Source: Clostridiales bacterium
GTDB lineage: Bacteria > Bacillota > Clostridia > Oscillospirales > Acutalibacteraceae
Direction of reading: 5' to 3'
Assembly: GCA_019416395.1 (NCBI GenBank)
Contig: DXXH01000010.1
Location: 1-48,153, forward strand
DNA length: 48,153 nt
Part shown: positions 1-8,251 of the stretch, in pieces
Layout: every line of letters starts with the position of its first letter
How positions within the stretch are numbered: position 1 is the stretch's first letter
Position numbers and translations under genes: made by a program
The notes under the pieces: model-generated
Database searches by the model: none
Seen by the model: the letters and a program-made list of their open reading frames with translations, nothing else
What the model was told of the DNA's origin: nothing

Positions 1-783
1 GTCTATCAGGGGTTTGAGGGATCGACCTGGGTGGGCCTTCAAAATTTTACCGATCTATTCTCCATGTTTGGCTTTCAGGAAGCGTTTCGGAATACCCTGA
101 TCATCAGCTTTGCCAAAATTATTTTCGGGTTTCCCATTCCCATTCTTTTCGCGATTTTGCTCAATGAGGTAACCCATTCCTTTTACAAAAAGACAGTGCA
201 GACAGTAGTCTGCCTTCCCAATTTTATTTCCTGGATCGTGGTGCAGGGGTTATTGTATGCGTTGTTTTCCCCGTCTACAGGCGCGTTGCAGTCCTTGCTG
301 GACTATTTCGGGTATCAAGGGCAAACGGTGAATCTTTTGGCCAGCAAAGAGTATTTCCAAGGGCTGATTGTGGTGTCGGATATCTGGAAGACGTTTGGCT
401 ATAGCTCTATCCTATACACAGCCACCATCAGCACCATTGACCAACAGCTGTATGAAGCCGCTCAGATTGATGGGGCAGGGAAGCTGCGTCAAATTTGGCA
501 TATCACCCTTTCCGGTCTGCGGCCTACCATTGTGATCATGTTGATTCTGCGTGTAGGGACGGTTTTGGACGCCGGATTTGACCAGATTTTTGCCATTTCA
601 AATCCCATGGTAACGGAAGTTGCGGAAATTTTAGATACGTTTGTGTACAAGATGGGGATCAATCAGATGAATTTCAGCATTGCCACCGCAGCGGGATTTA
701 TCAAGTCTGTTGTGGGACTGGTAATGGTTCTGCTGACCAACTGGGTTGTGCGGCGGATTGACCCGGACAGTGCGCTGATTTGA
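1..783 (+). CDS. Sugar ABC transporter permease, LplB-like (5' partial)
   Basis: Inner-membrane permease of a binding-protein-dependent carbohydrate importer (LplB/YtcP-associated family). The reading frame is open from base 1, so the start lies upstream of the window; about 260 residues are visible against a usual 300-320. The permease signature YEAAQIDGAGKLRQIW (EAA loop, which contacts the ATPase) is near codon 157, and several hydrophobic helices flank it. It is followed after 10 bases by a second permease and then by a binding lipoprotein, the classical order. No ATPase gene is present; importers of this type usually share one ATPase encoded elsewhere (family knowledge). Substrate is inferred only from neighbours, likely an oligosaccharide. 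Confidence 0.93.
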   Translation, partial: VYQGFEGSTWVGLQNFTDLFSMFGFQEAFRNTLIISFAKIIFGFPIPILFAILLNEVTHSFYKKTVQTVVCLPNFISWIVVQGLLYALFSPSTGALQSLLDYFGYQGQTVNLLASKEYFQGLIVVSDIWKTFGYSSILYTATISTIDQQLYEAAQIDGAGKLRQIWHITLSGLRPTIVIMLILRVGTVLDAGFDQIFAISNPMVTEVAEILDTFVYKMGINQMNFSIATAAGFIKSVVGLVMVLLTNWVVRRIDPDSALI

Positions 784-793
784 GGAGGAGCCT

Positions 794-1666
794 ATGGAAA
801 AATCCAAACTTCATGTTTCCAAGGGAATCATTTACGTGATTTTAGGGATCCTGGCAGTAATCACCATCTATCCTTTTTGGCATGTAGTGATGTACTCTGT
901 CAGCGATCCCAAGGAGGCAATGGCCGGAGGCTTGTTTTTCGTGCCGAAAGGCTTTTCCCTGGTGGGCTTTGACAGCCTGTTTCGCAGTGGGCAGATCTTT
1001 ACCGCTTATAAAAACAGTCTGTTTGTGACTGTTGTTGGGACGGCGGTCAATGTGCTGATGACGGCTTCACTGGCCTACCCCTTATCCATACGCCGGTTTC
1101 GTGGGCGCAAAGGGGTGACACTGATGGTGTTTTTTACCATGCTTTTTACTGGCGGAATGATTCCAACATACCTGCTGGTAGACGCTTTAAATCTGTTGGA
1201 CAGCCTGTGGGCTTTGATTTGGCCGGGAGCGATCAATGCCTGGAATTTGATCATTATGAAAAACTTTTTCCAAAGTTTGCCGCCCAGCCTGGAGGAATCC
1301 GCCAGCTTGGACGGTGCCAGTCCCATACGCATATTGACCCATATTGTGCTGCCGCTGTCGAAACCCATTATTGCCACAATGGCTTTGTTCTATGGCGTGG
1401 TGCATTGGAACGCGTATTTTGATGCGGTTCTGTATATCGCGCCCCAGTCGAAACAGATTTTGCCGGTATATCTGCGCATGTTGTTGAATTCCACTTCCAT
1501 GGACCAGATCACTTCCAGTGGAGCGGTTATGGATACGGCTGTAGTGACGGAGGAATCCATGAAGATGGCAACCATTGTTGCTTCGGTCCTGCCTGTGTTG
1601 ATTGTATATCCCTTTGTGCAGAAGTACTTTGTGAAAGGGATCATGGTCGGTTCCATTAAAGAATAG
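794..1666 (+). CDS. Carbohydrate ABC transporter permease, LplC/YtcP-like
   Basis: Second transmembrane subunit of the same importer, 290 residues, the usual length. The N-terminal helix (about residues 13-35) is followed by five more hydrophobic segments; the EAA-type loop reads EESASLDGASPIRIL near residue 167, and the C-terminus ends in the family-typical FVKGIMVGSIKE. The ATG is preceded by GAGGAG. It pairs with the upstream permease as a heterodimer and would dock the lipoprotein encoded next. Confidence 0.93.
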   Translation: MEKSKLHVSKGIIYVILGILAVITIYPFWHVVMYSVSDPKEAMAGGLFFVPKGFSLVGFDSLFRSGQIFTAYKNSLFVTVVGTAVNVLMTASLAYPLSIRRFRGRKGVTLMVFFTMLFTGGMIPTYLLVDALNLLDSLWALIWPGAINAWNLIIMKNFFQSLPPSLEESASLDGASPIRILTHIVLPLSKPIIATMALFYGVVHWNAYFDAVLYIAPQSKQILPVYLRMLLNSTSMDQITSSGAVMDTAVVTEESMKMATIVASVLPVLIVYPFVQKYFVKGIMVGSIKE

Positions 1667-1765
1667 AGGAGAAGACAGGCTGTCTTTTCCAGATTGAAAA
1701 GAGAGGTGATTCAGAAACTTTCAAAAGCCAAAAACCTGTATAACCAGTAAAGGAGAGGAATTATC

Positions 1766-3412
1766 ATGAAAAAACTTTGGACGAAACTTGGAGCCACTCT
1801 GCTTGCTTTGGCATTGCTTGCCAGCAGCTTTTCCGGTTGTGGGGAAACCAAAAACACTTCTTCCGGAGCGTCTGATTCAGCGCAGGAATCTTCCAGTACC
1901 TCTGCCAGTGAGAAAGAGGTAGCTAAGGAAGAGAATGCCGATCCGGTCACTATTACATCGCTTCTGGCTGTGGGCACCATGCCTGCAGAGGAAAACATGG
2001 TCTTACAGGAGATCCGCGACCGAACAGGCATCAATTTACAGGTTACCCTGGTTTCCCAGGCGGACTATGAAAATCGAAAAGCTACTCTGGCAGCGTCCAG
2101 AAATCTTCCGGACTTGATCGGTTACCTAGGACGTTCAGAGCTGCGGGATATGGTGAACAACGGAATTGCCATTCCCCTGGACGATTTGCTGGAATCCTAT
2201 GGCCAGGAGATCCTGGAAAATAAAGGGGATTTGATGGAAGGGAATAAGATCGACGGTGTGACCTACGCGGTTCCCTATGGCGGTACGGAAGCTGCTGTGC
2301 CCTCGATGATGGCGGTGCGCCAGGATTGGCTGGATAAGTTGAATCTAAGCGTCCCCGAAACAGTGGACGAGTTCTATGAGGTGATGAAAGCGTTTACCCA
2401 GCAAGATCCGGATGGGGACGGTGCGCAGGATACCCTGGGATTCGGCATGGGGCCCAACAATCTGCGGGACGGTATTTTCCAAGCCTATGGTATCGCGGTA
2501 AAGTCCGCGCTGGAAGTGGAAAATATTGTGGACATGGCAGATGTGCAGGCTATGCTGGAAAAGGCGGGGATCGACAGTTCATTGGTTTCCCAGATAACTG
2601 ACTCCGCGGTAGATGGAAAACTACTGGTTCCGGAAATTCTCCATCCCCAGTACTTGGAAGCGGTGGAATATATGCACCGGCTATATGCGGAAGGGCTGAT
2701 GGAACCGGATTTTGCCACCATTCCCTGGATGCAGTGCCTGGAGAAACTTTGGAACGGCACCTATGGGGCCTTTGATTTCAGCCCGGTAGGAACCACAAAC
2801 AACTGGGCAAGCCGTTACACAGAAAGCCCGGCGCCCACCTTTACCTATACCATTCTGAAGACCGAGTACAGCGATGGTGGCGTGCTGGCCAGTCCCATTG
2901 ACAGCTCTGGCGTGTGTGTCAATTCCCAGTGCGAGCACCCTGAAGCCGCGATTGAGATCCTCAATTTCCTCTGTTCCGAAGAGGGCAACGATCTGGCCAT
3001 TTTGGGCATCGAAGGTGTGCATTACAAGGATAACGGGGACGGCACGGTGTCGTACTTGCCGCCTTACGATGAAAATCTGGAGCAGCAGCGCACAGAGGGC
3101 GGGTTCGTGTACAACTCTCTCATGGACCGCATGGGAAGCGCTACGCTGAAAACCTTCAACCAGGTGACTACAGACGCCATTGAAATGGGCATGGAACATC
3201 AGTTGGCGGATTCAGTGTTCCTGGTGGATTCCCCGGAGATCCTGGTGGAAACCGGATCGATCCTGACCGATATGCTGGACGAGGCATTTTCCTCGCTGGT
3301 AGTTACCAACGGAAATATTGAGGAAGAATATGGCTCATACCTGGAACGGTTCTGCCGCAGTGGTGGAGTTGACTGGGTTAAGCAGGCCACAGAAATCTAC
3401 TATCAAGACTGA
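1766..3412 (+). CDS. Extracellular sugar-binding lipoprotein (LplA-like)
   Basis: Substrate-binding protein of the importer, 548 residues, typical of the large LplA/YtcQ family. A lysine-rich start, hydrophobic core and lipobox FSGC place the lipidated cysteine at residue 25; a Ser/Ala/Glu-rich linker follows, so the protein is tethered outside the membrane. A DPDGDGAQDT stretch near residue 215 resembles a calcium-binding loop often seen in this family. AAAGGAGAGG precedes the ATG. The next gene is a putative glycosidase, so the ligand is probably a glycan fragment, but its identity cannot be read from the sequence. Confidence 0.93.
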   Translation: MKKLWTKLGATLLALALLASSFSGCGETKNTSSGASDSAQESSSTSASEKEVAKEENADPVTITSLLAVGTMPAEENMVLQEIRDRTGINLQVTLVSQADYENRKATLAASRNLPDLIGYLGRSELRDMVNNGIAIPLDDLLESYGQEILENKGDLMEGNKIDGVTYAVPYGGTEAAVPSMMAVRQDWLDKLNLSVPETVDEFYEVMKAFTQQDPDGDGAQDTLGFGMGPNNLRDGIFQAYGIAVKSALEVENIVDMADVQAMLEKAGIDSSLVSQITDSAVDGKLLVPEILHPQYLEAVEYMHRLYAEGLMEPDFATIPWMQCLEKLWNGTYGAFDFSPVGTTNNWASRYTESPAPTFTYTILKTEYSDGGVLASPIDSSGVCVNSQCEHPEAAIEILNFLCSEEGNDLAILGIEGVHYKDNGDGTVSYLPPYDENLEQQRTEGGFVYNSLMDRMGSATLKTFNQVTTDAIEMGMEHQLADSVFLVDSPEILVETGSILTDMLDEAFSSLVVTNGNIEEEYGSYLERFCRSGGVDWVKQATEIYYQD

Positions 3413-3430
3413 AAAGACGAAAGAAGTGGG

Positions 3431-3453
3431 GAAGGGGCTGGAAACGCCCCTTC
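3431..3453 (+). other. Intercistronic hairpin after binding-protein gene
   Basis: GAAGGGGC and GCCCCTTC form a perfect 8-bp stem around TGGAAAC. There is no clear T-run, so this looks more like a stabilising or processing hairpin that keeps the lipoprotein message abundant relative to the downstream enzyme genes than a full terminator (inference). Confidence 0.55.
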
Positions 3454-3489
3454 TTCCAACTTACATACTTTAAGGAGGAGTGAACCAGT

Positions 3490-6303
3490 ATGGGAGCGGA
3501 GAATCTTGTGTCCAGACAGGGAATGGTTTTAGAGGCAGAGAAAGCAACAGGTCGGATTACAATTACCTATAAAGACGCATGGGCGGCAGTGGAAAATCGT
3601 GTGGGGAAAAATTCACTGTTGCAGCCAGAGTCTGAATGGATCGTGGGAGAGTCTGACACACATCTTTGGGCGGATTGGAATGTGGAAGAAGCGGGGAAAA
3701 AATGGGGAACATGCCGGGTGGTCCTGTCCCAGACTGCCCCCATAGCCGCGATTTGGCTGGAACTTTCACCGGAGCAGGATTCTATTCCTTTGGAATGGGG
3801 AAAGTTTTTTCTGCCCGAGGGCAAAGTCCTTTCCGGAGATACGCCAGTTTGGGAAATACAGACCGCTCAGCTGAACCGGAAACTCTCTCTGCGGGAAGGG
3901 GCCGCCCTTTCAGGAGACTGGGGAACCGTGGCAATCTGTGGGCGTGAAGTGCTGTATACTCCCGAAACAAATGCCCTTTGGTCGGACCCCCAGGCTACGG
4001 ATACAGGCTGGTCTGGCTTTTGCCCTGGGTATTTGACGGTTTTGGCTTTTGGGGATCCGGAAGACCGGGCAGAGGATTTGCTGCCCATGGCGCGGGAGCT
4101 TTACCAGGAGTACTTAAATGAAAAAGTGCTTCCGGTAAACCAAGTCCAGGGACAGAGGATCCGTGCCGTCAGCGGCAATTTGGAAGCTGAGCTGGAACAG
4201 CGGGAAACAGGGATCGGGTTGACAGGCGTCAAGGGCTGGAACGGTTTTACGGCGGTGGATCTGCCGTTATTCCAGCTCACTATCCGGGATTTAAAAACCG
4301 AAAAGGAATTTTTGGCCGATTCCAGAACAGGCTGGGCATGGACAAAAATTTCTTCCCAGAATGGGGGATTCCGGTTTTCTTTCGCAGGTTGGAAGGACTA
4401 TGAAGAGCTGGCTGTGGAAGTGCTTCTCAGCTTTCCGTCCTCCCATAAGATGGCGTGGAATCTGGAGGTTTTGAATGGGGAGCAGATGGTGTCAGTGCTT
4501 CAAGCGGTATATCCCCCACTGCCATTTCAAGGAGAAAACACAGATTGTTTTATTCCCCAGCATTCCGGCAGGGAAATCCCGCGTATTACAGAGCACCGCT
4601 TTTATAAACGGGGAAATTATCCGGAAGGCGATGCCTGGACCATGGGCTTCTTCGCAGTCTATAGCGAAGGGGAACAAGGACAGCAGGGGATTTATTTCGG
4701 TTTGCACGATCCTGACGGGGCTTTGAAATACGCTTCCGTTACAACAGATCCAACATCCCACCAAGGGGTGATTTGTGCCTCTTGCCCAGCGCCTGATTAT
4801 GGAAAAGGGGGAAATGCTTTTGTGGCTCCTGGTTCGTGCGTATGGGCTTTGTACAGGGGCGGATGGTATGAAGCTGCGCTGTTGTATCGCCAGTTTGTCC
4901 GGACAGAGTCGGCCTGGTGTCCCAAAGTGGGTGCCCAAGGCCGGGAAGATACTCCTCAATGGGCAAAAGAGCTGTCGTTTTGGGCAATGGACTGGATGCC
5001 CAACACCAATCCCCTGTCAGACCCGTTGCCCACCAGTATTCGCCGTGACGACGGAGAGCCACCTGCCGATTACTGGAAGGAAGAAGCTTTAAAGCTGCGC
5101 AAAGCCTTGGGAGTCCCCATTGGGTATCACCTGTACAATTGGCACTGGATTCCCTTCAACAATGATTTTCCCCACTTTTTCCCTGTCAAGGAAGGCTTTG
5201 CCCAAGGCGTCAGGGAATTGGAAGAACAAGGTGTTCATGTAATGCCCTACATAAACGGCCGGCTTTGGGATACGCGGGATCACGAAGGCGAGGACAGGGA
5301 GTTTACCCAGAAGGCATTTCCCTGGGCTACCAAGGCGGAGAACGGATCTCTTTATTTGGAGCATTACGAGTCCCATGAACCCGATGGTTCCTATTGTCAG
5401 TTGGCTTCCATGTGCCCCAGCAGTGGAGTGTGGAAGAAAAAAATGGCCTATACGCTCAAACGGCTGTTCCATGAATTTGGAGTAAGCGCAGTGTATATCG
5501 ACCAGATCTCTGCGGCGCCGCCGGTGCTTTGTATGGATCCCAGCCACCACCATTTGCCAGGAGGCGGGAGCTGGTGGACAGAACAATACAACCTGCTTTT
5601 ACGTCGCTGCGGCCAGATCAAAGGAGAACATGGGGTGATCACTTCCGAATCGGTGGCAGAGGTTTACGCCCAATCGCTGGACGGGCTTTTGACTTGGGTT
5701 TGGGTAGGCGATGATCTGGTTCCCGCGTTTCCAGTGGTTTATGCCGGATATCTGCTGATGCTGGGCCGGAATACCAACGGTTTGAAAAAGCGGGATCTGG
5801 CCTTTTTCCGCTATCATGCTGCTCAGGCCTTCCTGTTTGGACAGCAGATGGGCTGGTCAAACCTGGATCTGGCGGAAGATGAGGAGAAGCTCCCCTTCCT
5901 GCGTAAATTGGTCCGGCTGCGTACAAAGTATGCCCCCTACTTTTACCGGGGGGAATTGTTGCATCCCGTGTCGGTTTCCAGCAATCTGTCGGATACGTAT
6001 ACCCTTCCCTATGTGTGGGAGACACGTCTTTTCCAGATAAAACAGGTGCAGGGCGCTATGTGGCGTCTTTGGGATCAGTCCGGGACGCTGCTGTTCTTGG
6101 CGAATACCAGCGACCAGGAGGCAACGTTTACCGCTACCCTTACCGGTGATTTTTGTCAGCCGGTAATCGAAGATGGGCAAGTCGTACTTTCTGCCTGGGA
6201 GCAGGAGAAAAATGGCATAACACTGTCAGGAACACTTTCCGCCCAGGAAATGGCGGTTATTCGCCTGGAAGAAAACAAGGAATTTCTTTCATCTTGCCAG
6301 TGA
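3490..6303 (+). CDS. Putative glycoside hydrolase, DUF6259-like
   Basis: A 937-residue protein without signal peptide, so probably cytosolic. The N-terminal half looks beta-rich (Trp/Tyr-rich, carbohydrate-binding-like) and the middle carries a barrel-like core with GYHLYNWHWIPF (about 549), YINGRLWDTRD (about 590) and AVYIDQIS; I recognise this pattern as the DUF6259 family of putative glycosidases. D671 in YIDQ and E720 in ITSES sit where catalytic acids of TIM-barrel glycosidases often lie (inference). The C-terminal 130 residues resemble a beta-sandwich. AAGGAGGAG precedes the ATG. It follows the importer genes and precedes murQ and a sugar kinase, fitting intracellular cleavage of the imported oligosaccharide. 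Confidence 0.75.
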   Translation: MGAENLVSRQGMVLEAEKATGRITITYKDAWAAVENRVGKNSLLQPESEWIVGESDTHLWADWNVEEAGKKWGTCRVVLSQTAPIAAIWLELSPEQDSIPLEWGKFFLPEGKVLSGDTPVWEIQTAQLNRKLSLREGAALSGDWGTVAICGREVLYTPETNALWSDPQATDTGWSGFCPGYLTVLAFGDPEDRAEDLLPMARELYQEYLNEKVLPVNQVQGQRIRAVSGNLEAELEQRETGIGLTGVKGWNGFTAVDLPLFQLTIRDLKTEKEFLADSRTGWAWTKISSQNGGFRFSFAGWKDYEELAVEVLLSFPSSHKMAWNLEVLNGEQMVSVLQAVYPPLPFQGENTDCFIPQHSGREIPRITEHRFYKRGNYPEGDAWTMGFFAVYSEGEQGQQGIYFGLHDPDGALKYASVTTDPTSHQGVICASCPAPDYGKGGNAFVAPGSCVWALYRGGWYEAALLYRQFVRTESAWCPKVGAQGREDTPQWAKELSFWAMDWMPNTNPLSDPLPTSIRRDDGEPPADYWKEEALKLRKALGVPIGYHLYNWHWIPFNNDFPHFFPVKEGFAQGVRELEEQGVHVMPYINGRLWDTRDHEGEDREFTQKAFPWATKAENGSLYLEHYESHEPDGSYCQLASMCPSSGVWKKKMAYTLKRLFHEFGVSAVYIDQISAAPPVLCMDPSHHHLPGGGSWWTEQYNLLLRRCGQIKGEHGVITSESVAEVYAQSLDGLLTWVWVGDDLVPAFPVVYAGYLLMLGRNTNGLKKRDLAFFRYHAAQAFLFGQQMGWSNLDLAEDEEKLPFLRKLVRLRTKYAPYFYRGELLHPVSVSSNLSDTYTLPYVWETRLFQIKQVQGAMWRLWDQSGTLLFLANTSDQEATFTATLTGDFCQPVIEDGQVVLSAWEQEKNGITLSGTLSAQEMAVIRLEENKEFLSSCQ

Positions 6304-6400
6304 AGGGCGAACAGGATATCATAGGAAAGAAAGTCGGTAAGCTACCAGACAAAATGGATAGTATTTCCTGTATTATCAAGTGTGAGAAAGGGAGGGCGTT

Positions 6401-7225
6401 ATGGAGTGTCTTTTGAGAACAGAACAGCGAAATCCCCATACAACCCACATTGACCAAATGAGTACCTATCAGGTGCTTCAAGTGATGAACCGGGAAAACC
6501 GCCGGGTAACAGAGGCGGTGGAAGAGGTCTTGCCAGATCTGGCGCCGCTGATTGATGCCATCTCGGAAAATATAGAAAGGGGCGGACGCTTAATTTATGC
6601 GGGAGCCGGCACATCTGGAAGGCTGGCAATGGCAGATGCGGCGGAATGCCCGCCCACCTTTGGAGTGCCGGAAGGGCAAGTGATTGCCTTGATTGCAGGG
6701 GGAGCAGAGGCTATGGCTCACGCGGTCGAAGAGCAGGAGGACGACGAATTCGCCGGATATCAGGATTTGACGAAATTGGAACCTACACCACTGGATACTG
6801 TATTGGGAATTTCAGCGGCAGGAGGGGCGGCGTATGTTATGGGGGCTTTGAAAGCTGCCCGGCAGTCAGGGGCTGTGACGGCCTGCCTGTGCTGCAACCG
6901 CCAAACACCCCTGGAATCCTATGCGGATTACGCTATCTGTCCCGATACTGGCCCGGAAGTCATTACAGGTTCCACCCGTCTGAAAGCGGGGACGGCGCAA
7001 AAGCTGGTTCTCAACATGATTTCCACCACGGTCATGATTCGGACGGGAAAGGTCTACGAAAATTACATGGTCAATATGAAACCCAAGAATGCCAAGCTTT
7101 GGAAGCGAGCGATAGGCATGGTGACAGAATTGGCAAACTGCTCGTGGCAGGAGGGGGAAGCGGCGCTGAAAGAAAGCGGCGGCGATATCCGAAAGGCGGT
7201 GGACCAACTGAAAGAGAGGCGTTAG
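6401..7225 (+). CDS. murQ: MurQ-like N-acetylmuramic acid 6-phosphate etherase, variant loop
   Basis: SIS-fold enzyme of the MurQ family, which removes lactate from MurNAc-6-phosphate to give GlcNAc-6-phosphate. Family hallmarks are clear: TEQRNPHTTHIDQMST at the start, GAGTSGRLAMADAAECPPTFG, and GPEVITGSTRLKAGTAQKL. Both glutamates known as catalytic in E. coli (E83, E114) are matched by E82 and E113. The loop normally written AASGRTPY is AAGGAAY here (residues 139-145), losing the serine and threonine that in SIS proteins contact sugar phosphate. Length is 274 against about 300, with a shortened C-terminus. GGGAGG precedes the ATG. The sugar kinase starts two bases after the stop, so the two are co-translated. 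Confidence 0.88.
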   Translation: MECLLRTEQRNPHTTHIDQMSTYQVLQVMNRENRRVTEAVEEVLPDLAPLIDAISENIERGGRLIYAGAGTSGRLAMADAAECPPTFGVPEGQVIALIAGGAEAMAHAVEEQEDDEFAGYQDLTKLEPTPLDTVLGISAAGGAAYVMGALKAARQSGAVTACLCCNRQTPLESYADYAICPDTGPEVITGSTRLKAGTAQKLVLNMISTTVMIRTGKVYENYMVNMKPKNAKLWKRAIGMVTELANCSWQEGEAALKESGGDIRKAVDQLKERR

Positions 7226-7227
7226 CC

Positions 7228-8205
7228 ATGAGTTTGAGACAGATGCTTGCGATTGACGGTGGCGGAACCAAAACGGATATGGTCCTTTTTGGGGAAGATG
7301 GCCGGGTTGAACGCTACCTGCGGGGGCCCGGGTGCAATCCCAATGATGTGGGGTTTGACGGGGCATGCCGGATTTTAGCCAGTTTGCTGCTCCAAGTGTT
7401 TCCAACTTCCCAGGAAGCCCCCCCACGGTTATCCTCTGTTTTTGCCGGGTTATCTGGGGGAACCATTGGAGATTACCGACAGCGTTTCCGACAGTTCCTG
7501 CAAGAAACATTCCCTCAAGTGGCGGCTGTTGAAACGAACAGCGACGCTGTCAGCGCATTGTCCAGCGGAATCGGATGCGGGGACGGATGCGTGGTGATTT
7601 CCGGAACAGGATCCATTGTGTACGCCCGCCGTTCCGGGGAATTATTTCGCGCGGGCGGCTGGGGATATTTGTTAGACCGGGGCGGCAGTGGCTACGATTT
7701 TGGCCGGGACGCGCTTTACTACGCGTTATGCGCCGCAGACGGGAGAGGGCCGGATACCGCGCTTCGGGGACTTGTGGAGAGCGCTTTGGGTGAAGAGGTG
7801 ACCAAGGCTGTCCAAAAAATTTATAAACTGGGGAAACCCTATATCGCGTCATTGGCGCCGCTGGTATTTTCCGCGTTTGACCAAGGCGATTGGGCGGCAC
7901 AAGAGATTTTGCGGGACAACGGCAGGGAGCTGGCAAAAACGATCAACAGTGTTTCCGTACATCTGCCGGAAGAGAATGTTTGCCAAACTGTGCTGGTTGG
8001 CGGTGTTTTTCACTCTTTTGAAACATGGAAGCCATTTGTAATTCCCTGGTTGAAAAGGCAGCATCAATTTTATTTTCCACAACTTCCCCCGGTGTATGGT
8101 TCCGCGCTGGAGGCGCTTCAGCTTATAGGGGAAAAACCTGGGCCGGGTTTTGCGGAGAAGTTTCAGCAGGGGATTGAGGAAAAACTGGAAGTATACCAAG
8201 AGTGA
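7228..8205 (+). CDS. BadF/BcrA-type sugar kinase (GlcNAc/MurNAc kinase-like)
   Basis: ATPase of the BadF/BadG/BcrA/BcrD superfamily that includes GlcNAc kinase and clostridial MurK. The phosphate-1 loop IDGGGTKTDMVLFG is at residues 9-22, and VISGTGSIVYARR plus GGWGYLLDRGGSGYDFGRDA give the family's phosphate-2 and ribose/adenosine segments. Length 325 is normal. The chosen ATG lies two bases after the murQ stop, with GAGAGGCG as ribosome site inside murQ; the same frame is open further upstream, but that part overlaps murQ out of frame and is not coding. It likely phosphorylates an imported amino sugar before the MurQ-like step. Confidence 0.88.
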   Translation: MSLRQMLAIDGGGTKTDMVLFGEDGRVERYLRGPGCNPNDVGFDGACRILASLLLQVFPTSQEAPPRLSSVFAGLSGGTIGDYRQRFRQFLQETFPQVAAVETNSDAVSALSSGIGCGDGCVVISGTGSIVYARRSGELFRAGGWGYLLDRGGSGYDFGRDALYYALCAADGRGPDTALRGLVESALGEEVTKAVQKIYKLGKPYIASLAPLVFSAFDQGDWAAQEILRDNGRELAKTINSVSVHLPEENVCQTVLVGGVFHSFETWKPFVIPWLKRQHQFYFPQLPPVYGSALEALQLIGEKPGPGFAEKFQQGIEEKLEVYQE

Positions 8206-8251
8206 GTTGAACGGAGGCTCCGGGTGGGCCACAGAAAAGAAGGAGGCATGA

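Noticed and set aside
6646..7227. N-terminal extension of the BadF-type kinase frame
   Set aside because: Overlaps murQ out of frame and lacks kinase similarity; the ATG at 7228 starts exactly at the family motif.
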